DNA of 10,877 bases from an uncultured Centipeda sp. (lineage in GTDB: Bacteria > Bacillota > Negativicutes > Selenomonadales > Selenomonadaceae), in contig CALALM010000314.1 of NCBI GenBank assembly GCA_937925565.1, forward strand, positions 1-10,877, read 5' to 3'. The notes below the pieces were generated by a model that searched no databases, was not told where the DNA came from, and saw nothing but the letters and a program-made list of their open reading frames with translations. Each line of letters begins with the position of its first letter. Positions within the stretch are counted from its first letter, which is position 1. Position numbers and translations under genes: made by a program. Shown one piece after another: positions 5,445 through 10,877 of this stretch.

Positions 5445-6885
5445 TCAGTCCTTCCGATAAAACTCGCACTCATACCCATCCGCCTTGAGCGGCAGCCCCT
5501 TCGCCCACGGCGAATTCTCAGCCATGACAGAACATATCTCCTCCACCGATGAAACTCCGTATGGGACTTCGAGTACGATTTCGTCATGAACGTGCATCAC
5601 AATGTCAAAGCCCCTGTTTCGAAGCTGTTTCATTGCGAAGACGAGCAGATCACGAGCTGTTCCCTGTGTGATATTTTCAACAAGTTTCCCGCCGAAGGTT
5701 TCAATCCTCTCCCACTTCTTTGTCATACCAAGACCTTCATAGGTGACGGATTCCCCTCCGAATCGGTTCTCTCCGATGCGTGGCTTCGCATACGCAAGTT
5801 CTCTGCCACTCGGCAATCGTATAAACAAAACGCTGCTCTTATACGCACAACGAATGCCATGTGTTTCTACTTCAACGCGTCGTTTCACACAGGTCTTGAC
5901 GGCACGATCCACATCCCACCAGAATTGCACGATATGTGGATTCGATGCACGCCACAAATCCACGAGCGGTTGAAGTTCCTCCTCCTTCATGCCGGACTCG
6001 ACCGCGCCCATCGCAATCAGCGCGCCGACGGAGCCGCCGTACCCACATCAAAACCGCCTGCTTCCCTTTCTGCCGCAGCTCTGCATTCTCACCATGCTTT
6101 TCGACAGTGCAATGGAACATGCGGGATGCCGTTTCGCAGTAGATGTCTCCGTTCTTTTGAAACACATCGAGTACCCAATGCTCTCCCGCATGCCACGCGA
6201 GGACTCTTGCTTCGATGGCAGCATAGTCGGCGACAACGAAGCGGCAGCCGGGGCGTGGTACAAATGAGGTGCGGATAAGCTGCGAGAGAACATCCGAGGT
6301 GCTGTCATAGAGCATATCCAGAAGGTCGAAATCACCGTCTTTGACAAGTGTGCGAACCTCCTTCAGCCGCGTGAGATGGTTTTGGGGCAGATTCTGTAAT
6401 TGAATGAGTCGCCCCGCGAAGCGCCCCGTTCTGTTTGCACCGTAAAACTGGAACAATCCACGCGCACGGTGATCCGCTCCCGTGACCGCTTCCATTGCCA
6501 TATACTTCTTGACGCTTGTCTTGGATAGTTGCTGCCGCAGTTCCAATACCTCCCGCACATCTCCCGTTGCTGTTTTAAGCATTTTGGTCACTTCACTTTT
6601 TGCGAGAGATTCCAGCGAGAGTCCTTCCCCGCGCAGCCAGTCCATAAGCTGAAGCGGAGAGTTCGGGTTCTCAAGATCCGTGAGATGCCGTGCCCGTTCA
6701 AGGCAGACCGCCTTGCTCCGCTCATCGCAGCAGATCGCCTGTGTGACAAATGTGGTGTCTACCAAAATCCCACGGTCATTGATTTCTTGGTCTATGACGT
6801 AGTTCTCCCACTCACTCTCCGGCACAGGAAATTTCTTCAGCCGCGCCTGAATTGCCATTTCTGTTTCCACATCTCGTTTGTTATA
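5445..6885 (-). pseudogene. Family A DNA polymerase, 5'-truncated and frameshifted
   Basis: Remnant of a phage DNA polymerase I-type gene. The upstream frame (from about 6885) encodes YNKRDVETEM, where Y-N-K-R-D matches the YxxxD Exo III motif. An in-frame TAG (6897-6895) precedes it, so nearly all of the 3'-5' exonuclease domain is gone. No ribosome binding site precedes GTG 6870. From that GTG, motif A is VVADYAAIEAR (D215) and the O-helix begins RQKGK (266-270). After Met275 (6048-6046) two bases are missing, and GYGGSVGAL resumes in another frame from 6044 to the stop at 5445. Motif C (HVHDE) and the natural end (CEFYRKD) are intact in that frame. The K-to-Y spacing in the O-helix fits a 2-base loss at 6045. 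Intact relatives are about 640 residues long; this one is not functional as encoded. Confidence 0.88.
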
Positions 6886-7023
6886 CTTTTTGGACTATTT
6901 TATATTAACATTGTTTTTTCGCCCCTGTATTTTAGCCTGTTTTCCTCTCCTTATTACACATATTCTTCATGTTCTCCAGCTTTTTCGGGTTTTTAGGGGT
7001 CAAAGTAGGGTCAAAAAAACACC
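6886..7023. other. AT-rich gap between ssb and polymerase remnant
   Basis: These 138 bases contain no credible gene. GGGTCAAA is repeated at 6997-7004 and 7008-7015, 11 bp apart, just beyond the ssb stop. The rest is T-rich on the plus strand. The deletion that removed the polymerase exonuclease domain must end in or near this stretch. Confidence 0.4.
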
Positions 7024-7479
7024 TCAAAAAGGAATGTCATCATCGTCGACAGACATGACCTGCTGGAAAAGCGACTCGTCACTCTGATCCTCCTCTGGGA
7101 TCGGCTGCTGGTTTTCCGGATCTGCCATTGAGTTGAGCACGTGCGCCGAGATCATGGTCGCCTGCTTCGGCATCAAGAACTCAACATTGTTCGCCACAAC
7201 CATCGTTGAATATCTCTTCCCGTTTTTATCATCATAGATATTTACGTCCAGCCGACCGATCACGTTGACAAGATGTCCTTTGGACAGTGATTTTTTGCAG
7301 GATTCGGCCAGCGCATTCCACGCCTCAATGTAGAAATAATTGACGGGATACCGTCCCATCTCATCTTTTTTGAATCCCTTGCGTACAGCAAGAGGAAAAT
7401 GAACGACAAGGTGTCCTGCCTGTGTGGTGTACTCGCTGATTTCGGCTGCGAGGCGGCCACTTAATGCAACATGATTCAT
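7024..7479 (-). CDS. ssb: Single-stranded DNA-binding protein
   Basis: A 151-residue SSB that coats single-stranded DNA during replication and recruits partner enzymes through its tail. The N-terminal OB fold (about residues 1-105) opens MNHVALSGRLAAE and contains YFYIEAWNALAE, KGHLVNVIGRL and NGKRYSTMVVANNVEFL. A short linker rich in Glu/Gln/Asp leads to the canonical acidic end DDDDIPF, which binds replication and repair proteins. ATG 7479 has AGGAGGG about 7 bases upstream. It lies downstream of topB and the mini zinc-ribbon gene on the same strand, beyond a large hairpin (7594-7655). An AT-rich, TATGA-repeated leader precedes it. The gene looks intact, unlike the polymerase that follows. 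It may be a phage or conjugative-element ssb, since ssb and topB also pair in integrative elements. Confidence 0.93.
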   Translation of the reverse strand: MNHVALSGRLAAEISEYTTQAGHLVVHFPLAVRKGFKKDEMGRYPVNYFYIEAWNALAESCKKSLSKGHLVNVIGRLDVNIYDDKNGKRYSTMVVANNVEFLMPKQATMISAHVLNSMADPENQQPIPEEDQSDESLFQQVMSVDDDDIPF

Positions 7480-7491
7480 ATTCGTCCCTCC

Positions 7492-7585
7492 TATGAGTTA
7501 TTTATGATGTGTTCTTATGTCTTTATGAATTTAGGAAAAATTTAAGATATTGTTATGAATATTTTAGTATGAAATATGATGTGTT
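7492..7585. repeat. TATGA-rich leader upstream of ssb
   Basis: TATGA occurs six times on the plus strand (starts 7492, 7503, 7524, 7554, 7568, 7575). TATGATGTGTT is an exact 11-base direct repeat at 7503-7513 and 7575-7585. The first four spacings (11, 21, 30) are close to multiples of a helical turn. The stretch is very AT-rich and probably contains the ssb promoter, but I cannot fix -35/-10 boxes. Confidence 0.35.
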
Positions 7586-7593
7586 TGCCATTT

Positions 7594-7655
7594 GTTCATA
7601 GCCCGTTAGGAAATCATCTGATATTTTTCAGATTATCTCCTAACAGACTATGAAC
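7594..7655. repeat. 62-base imperfect palindrome (large hairpin)
   Basis: Two 28-base arms (7594-7621 and 7628-7655) are reverse complements at 24 of 28 positions around a TATTTT loop. Three fully paired blocks, GTTCATAG/CTATGAAC, GTTAGGA/TCCTAAC and ATCTGA/TCAGAT, are separated by paired mismatches. It follows the mini zinc-ribbon gene by 9 bases and precedes ssb. Possible roles are an operon-internal terminator or processing site, a dispersed palindromic repeat (MITE/REP-like), or a replication element. Confidence 0.75.
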
Positions 7656-7664
7656 CTAAATATC

Positions 7665-7757
7665 TCATTTCGTCTGAGCGCCACACTTATCGCACGCACC
7701 GGGATGATCCTGACGATTCTCGCAGCTGGGGCATTCAAACGTAGCCATATGTACCAT
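7665..7757 (-). CDS. 30-residue four-cysteine zinc-ribbon mini-protein
   Basis: A short frame coding 30 residues with C9-P-S-C12 and C22-D-K-C25, two CxxC knuckles separated by nine residues (ENRQDHPGA). This spacing could fold as a minimal zinc ribbon. The start ATG 7757 has GGAGGTG exactly 8 bases upstream, as good as its neighbours; a second in-frame ATG (7748) lacks such spacing. It begins 32 bases after the topB stop, so it belongs to the topB transcript and may work with topB, whose C-terminus carries three related zinc ribbons. It might be a real small protein or a detached zinc-ribbon remnant; the ribosome binding site and clean stop favour a gene. No function can be assigned. Confidence 0.65.
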   Translation of the reverse strand: MVHMATFECPSCENRQDHPGACDKCGAQTK

Positions 7758-7789
7758 TCTTCTCACCTCCTCACGGTTCATCATCCATA

Positions 7790-10072
7790 TCATGAAAGAT
7801 TGGGAAGGCCATCTTTGTCCCAAACAGGAGCAGCTCCGCAGCGGTCAGAGCAATACCAATAGTATACCCCCTTCTTCTTTTTGCTCTCAGCTCGTTTCAG
7901 ATACCCCTTGCCGCATTCGGGACACACAACAATCACAGGTTTATCTTTATGATCGGAAAACGCAGCATTACAGACCTCCCGATCCTCGCACGACCAAAAT
8001 GTTCCGAATTTCCCCTTGACTTGACGCAGCACCTTTCCGCAGCGCGGACATTTATCTGTGCGTTTATCTTCCTTCTTAGCCGTGAAGTCCGACTTTCCCT
8101 TTTTATCAGGAGCCATTGTTTTGCAGTCGGGGTATCCGGAGCATCCCCAAAAAGCACCGAACTTTCCTTTACGCAGCCGCATTGGCTTCCCGCAGTTCGG
8201 GCACATCGGAAGATCCTTGTTGGTTTGCAGCTGCACATTCTTCGCATCGGCAAGCAGCTCATTGAGAATATCAACTTGTTTCGTCAAAAAGGAATCCAGC
8301 GGAATGGATCCGTCTGCGATCCGATCCAGATCGGCTTCCCACAACGCCGTTGTGTCCGGATATGTGATTTTGTCCGGCAGCATGGATATGGCCATACGCC
8401 CCATCTCAGTAGGGACAAGATATTTCTTCTCCGTGGTGACGGAGCGCGCCTTTTTCAATCCTTCGATAATCCCGGCTCGCGTAGCCTCTGTCCCGATTCC
8501 TTTGCACTCCTTGAGACTTGCGGCAAGCTCTTTATCCTTGACATATTTATGGATTTCCTTCATCGCCTGGAGTAGCGTCGCGTCGGTAAAACGTTTTGGC
8601 GGCGTTGTAACCTTTTCTTTGGCCGTCCCGTGCTCATATCGTACAACATCACCTTCTGCGACTGCCGGGAGCACAGGAGTCTCTTTACCGTCTTCATCCG
8701 AATCCTTTTTATCCTTCTGGTAAATTTCCTTCCAGCCCATTGTCAGGATCGTTTTTCCGTTCCCGACGAATTCCTCATCCGCACACGAGATGATGACTTT
8801 GGTCGCCTGGTATGTATGGATGGGATAGAACTGGGCAAGATAGGCTTTTACCACGAGCAAATAGAGTTTCTTTTGCTCATCAGATAACTTTGTCAGATCT
8901 GCTGGGACTGTTGTTGGAATCAGCGCGTGATGCGCCGAGATCTTCACATCGTTCCATGCACGAGACACAATCTTCACATCAGCCCGCGCAGCGAATTCAT
9001 CCAGATGCTCCTCTGAGAGGCCTTCTATATTCCTTATAACTGCTGCTGCATCGCTCAGCTGGTTGGTTGGCAAATACTCACAATCGGAACGCGGATACGT
9101 TGTCAGCTTCATCTCATAGAGCGACTGCATGGCATCGAGCACCTGCTGCGGCGACAGGCCGAATCTTCGTCCGGCTTCCACCTGCAGCGTAGACAGGCTG
9201 TAAGGAAGGCGCTGTCCTTCCTGCTTTTTCTTTTGCTCAACAGCAATAATTTGAGCGCCGTCTCCATGATTGGCCGCAGACTCTATTTTGGAAAGTAGCC
9301 CCTCCGCAATTTCTTTTGAAAGCAGCCGATTTTCAGAATCAAGCCCTTCCATATCGGGCTTGCATTTCCATGCTGTTGGTATGCTGCCGTTTTCGTGTTG
9401 CCATGTCACCTGCAGCACATAATGCGTTGTCGGTCTAAATTGACGAATCTCCTCTTCACGCCTCACAACGAGTGCGAGCGTCGGCGTTTGGACACGACCG
9501 ACATGGACAACGGAATCATATCCTGCGTCTCTGCTCTTGATCGTATAAGCGCGAGAGAGATTCATCCCGACGAGCCAATCTGCCTGGCTGCGTGCGATAG
9601 CGCTGTCCCGAAGACCTGTATAGTCTTTATTATCCCGCAAGTCTCCGAGCGCCTGAACTACGCTTTTCTGATCCAGTGCGTTCAGAAGGATCCGCTTCAC
9701 CGGCTTCTTGTTGCCAATATGGAGCAAAACCTCATCGATCAGCAGCTGACCCTCGCGATCTGGGTCTCCTGCATTGATGATATAGTCTGCTTTTTTTGCA
9801 AGCTCCTTGATAATCTTGAACTGCTTCGCTGCGTCTTTCTTGACCTTCAGCTTCCATTCATCAGGGACGATGGGAAGATCGTCCATCGCCCATTTTTTAT
9901 AGCGCTCATCATATTCACCCGGATCGTATTGCTCCAGCACATGACCAAAACACCAAGTAACGATGTCCTGGCCATTGTTAATCTCAATGCAGCCGTCTTT
10001 GGAAGTGCCCTTCCCTAGATTTTCTGCAATCGCTCGGCCTAAACTTGGCTTTTCAGCGATAAATAGGCGCAT
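7790..10072 (-). CDS. topB: DNA topoisomerase III (type IA)
   Basis: A 760-residue type IA topoisomerase that cuts one strand through a 5'-phosphotyrosine and decatenates replication or transfer intermediates. The TOPRIM domain opens MRLFIAEKPSLGRAIAENLG and carries the acidic triad in AGDPDREGQ (D103, D105, E107). The catalytic Tyr is Y326 in LTTYPRSD with R328. RVQTPTLA (193-200) is a further family motif. The C-terminus (about 620-750) holds three four-Cys zinc ribbons (CPNC...C-x5-C, CPRC...C-x5-C, CPEC...C-x3-C), more typical of topA-like or mobile-element topoisomerases. The start ATG 10072 is preceded by AAGGGGG, which lies inside a hairpin (10077-10118). The gene is complete. Phages, plasmids and integrative elements carry such enzymes, often beside ssb. 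Confidence 0.94.
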   Translation of the reverse strand: MRLFIAEKPSLGRAIAENLGKGTSKDGCIEINNGQDIVTWCFGHVLEQYDPGEYDERYKKWAMDDLPIVPDEWKLKVKKDAAKQFKIIKELAKKADYIINAGDPDREGQLLIDEVLLHIGNKKPVKRILLNALDQKSVVQALGDLRDNKDYTGLRDSAIARSQADWLVGMNLSRAYTIKSRDAGYDSVVHVGRVQTPTLALVVRREEEIRQFRPTTHYVLQVTWQHENGSIPTAWKCKPDMEGLDSENRLLSKEIAEGLLSKIESAANHGDGAQIIAVEQKKKQEGQRLPYSLSTLQVEAGRRFGLSPQQVLDAMQSLYEMKLTTYPRSDCEYLPTNQLSDAAAVIRNIEGLSEEHLDEFAARADVKIVSRAWNDVKISAHHALIPTTVPADLTKLSDEQKKLYLLVVKAYLAQFYPIHTYQATKVIISCADEEFVGNGKTILTMGWKEIYQKDKKDSDEDGKETPVLPAVAEGDVVRYEHGTAKEKVTTPPKRFTDATLLQAMKEIHKYVKDKELAASLKECKGIGTEATRAGIIEGLKKARSVTTEKKYLVPTEMGRMAISMLPDKITYPDTTALWEADLDRIADGSIPLDSFLTKQVDILNELLADAKNVQLQTNKDLPMCPNCGKPMRLRKGKFGAFWGCSGYPDCKTMAPDKKGKSDFTAKKEDKRTDKCPRCGKVLRQVKGKFGTFWSCEDREVCNAAFSDHKDKPVIVVCPECGKGYLKRAESKKKKGVYYWYCSDRCGAAPVWDKDGLPNLS

Positions 10073-10076
10073 ATAG

Positions 10077-10118
10077 CAAGCCCCCTTTCAGGATAAGTAT
10101 ATCCCGAAAAGGGGCTTG
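10077..10118 (-). promoter_or_regulatory. Hairpin covering the topB ribosome binding site
   Basis: Arms 10077-10095 and 10100-10118 pair at 17 of 19 positions around the loop AGTA. In the minus-strand transcript the topB Shine-Dalgarno (AAGGGGG, about 10081-10087) is in the 3' arm of this stem, four bases from the start codon. No T-run follows in the leftward direction, so a control of topB translation fits better than a simple terminator; a terminator of the upstream gene remains possible. Confidence 0.6.
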
Positions 10119-10140
10119 AAATTCCTATCATTTTTCAAAA

Positions 10141-10491
10141 CTAGATCAGGTTGTACTCTTTCAATTTCTCCATTCCCATACTTTGATCAATATAGTGGCT
10201 CTCGTCATAGTCAAGCGGACGTGATTTTTGTGCCTCAAAGACACGAACATCATTTGAGTCGTCTCCCTCTTCCCCTATGTGGTATTTAACAAATTCAGTC
10301 GTTGGAACATCTATGGCGCGTCCAATATATCCCAACAAAAAGAAATCGCGTGTCGGTCCGCCCTCAGTTACAAGTTTCATGAAAGCATCATGTCCTTTTT
10401 TTACATAACATTCGGCTTCTACCTGTGCGATGGTAAGCCCGCGCATGTTGATAAAATAGTTCAGTCGTTTTGCATCTACCCAGTACATCAT
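10141..10491 (-). CDS. Small protein with possible HTH, unknown function
   Basis: A 116-residue protein. Residues about 5-70 (KRLNYFINMRGLTIAQVEAEC...FFLLGYIGRAIDVPTTEFVKY) have the layout of an XRE-like helix-turn-helix: a short first helix, RGLT-x-AQVEAEC, then IGRAIDVPTTEF, where XRE proteins have LAxALGVPxxEL. The insert between the helices is longer than usual. The C-terminal third is acidic and ends with charged helices. The start is ATG 10491 (or 10488) with AGGAGG 7 bases upstream. It follows the pentapeptide-repeat gene by 14 bases on the same strand and precedes topB. I do not recognise the family; a phage regulator is one guess. Confidence 0.6.
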   Translation of the reverse strand: MMYWVDAKRLNYFINMRGLTIAQVEAECYVKKGHDAFMKLVTEGGPTRDFFLLGYIGRAIDVPTTEFVKYHIGEEGDDSNDVRVFEAQKSRPLDYDESHYIDQSMGMEKLKEYNLI

Positions 10492-10505
10492 ACCAACGCC
10501 TCCTA

Positions 10506-10877
10506 TTATCTTACATTATCATTGTTCTTTTTGTAATTGTTGCACGCATCCTGAAATGCTTTTCCCAACGTAAGCAGAACCTCTTTGACCGCTCGCCCTA
10601 TATCACGTTCTGCCGAAACACCTTTGATAAAATCATCCAGCCGCATAGAAATCTTTTCATCCTTAAATAGATCACGGCTAATAATTGTGCGCAGCCCTAA
10701 ATCACAAACAATATGAATAGTATCTCCTTTGGGCGGCGTGAACTGAACCTGCATAAAGCGGTTTTGCATATCTGTTCTTTCAAATTGACACTTTTCAACA
10801 TAGCTGTCAAGAAAGCCGCTTTGTATAAACTGACATCTCTTAAAATGTGAATGGTCAAAAACGCATTGCATAAAGGC
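10506..10877 (-). CDS. Pentapeptide-repeat protein, 5' end outside window
   Basis: The frame is open to the window edge; ATG 10871 has no ribosome binding site visible, so the true start probably lies beyond. The N-terminal part shows period-5 spacing (MQCVF DHSHF KRCQF IQSGF LDSYV EKCQF ERTDM), with F/V/M at the centre and C/S/T two residues earlier. This is the pattern of pentapeptide repeats that build a square right-handed beta-helix. The repeats end near residue 45; a second part (about 50-110) is charged and helical, with SMRLDDFIKGV and RAVKEVLLTLGKAF. Known roles of such repeats include DNA mimicry against gyrase, but nothing here proves that role. It is followed closely by the HTH-like gene. 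Confidence 0.6.
   Translation of the reverse strand, partial: AFMQCVFDHSHFKRCQFIQSGFLDSYVEKCQFERTDMQNRFMQVQFTPPKGDTIHIVCDLGLRTIISRDLFKDEKISMRLDDFIKGVSAERDIGRAVKEVLLTLGKAFQDACNNYKKNNDNVR

Noticed and set aside
6042..6048. Programmed frameshift in the polymerase
   Set aside because: No slippery heptamer or following stem was seen, a +1 shift would leave the O-helix one residue short between Lys and Tyr, and the gene also lacks its 5' part.
6878..7087. Small plus-strand protein across the ssb end
   Set aside because: It overlaps the conserved ssb C-terminus antisense and has no ribosome binding site; its hydrophobic look comes from T-rich DNA.
7492..7585. CRISPR array
   Set aside because: The repeats are 5-11 bases long and irregularly spaced, with no spacer structure.

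Overview
The window looks like the replication-to-packaging part of a tailed-phage genome (prophage or prophage remnant) in a low-to-mid GC Firmicute. Strong GGAGG ribosome binding sites, frequent GTG/TTG starts and the flavour of the AbiE, deformylase and phage proteins would fit a Negativicutes host such as a Selenomonas or Megasphaera relative. That host call is inferred from remembered protein similarity and was not tested. Almost all phage genes lie on the minus strand, so the module reads from right to left.

Right part (10877 to 7024, minus strand): a pentapeptide-repeat protein cut by the window edge, a small HTH-like protein, topoisomerase III (topB) with three C-terminal zinc ribbons, a 30-residue four-cysteine mini-protein, a large imperfect hairpin, and a single-stranded DNA-binding protein (ssb) with an intact acidic tail. 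Middle (6885 to 5445): a family A DNA polymerase that has lost its 5' part at the Exo III motif and carries a frameshift inside the O-helix. It is a pseudogene.

A plus-strand island (about 3300 to 5441) sits between the polymerase and the helicase, where related phages often carry primase/VapE and VRR-NUC genes. It contains a short divergent peptide deformylase and a complete AbiEi/AbiEii toxin-antitoxin operon. The abiE promoter is overlaid by a perfect 14-bp inverted repeat, and both deformylase and abiE end in strong hairpins.

Left part (3282 to 1, minus strand): an ORF6N-domain antirepressor-like gene, an SNF2 helicase with an in-frame TGA inside its Walker A motif, a small conserved phage protein, a DUF1492/ArpU-type regulator with a sigma-like HTH, and an HNH endonuclease. 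The helicase end, small protein and regulator overlap in sequence (translational coupling). The last 97 bases are GC-rich and non-coding. They lie where HNH/cos packaging phages carry the cos site just before terminase.

The replication enzymes (polymerase, helicase) are broken, while the island, ssb, topB and the regulatory/packaging genes are open. This suggests a decaying or domesticated prophage that still carries an intact defence-type cargo. The most interesting regulatory signal is a roughly helically phased AGTGACAT repeat array beneath the 3' end of the DUF1492 gene, followed by an extended -10. It looks like the activator-controlled late promoter of this phage.
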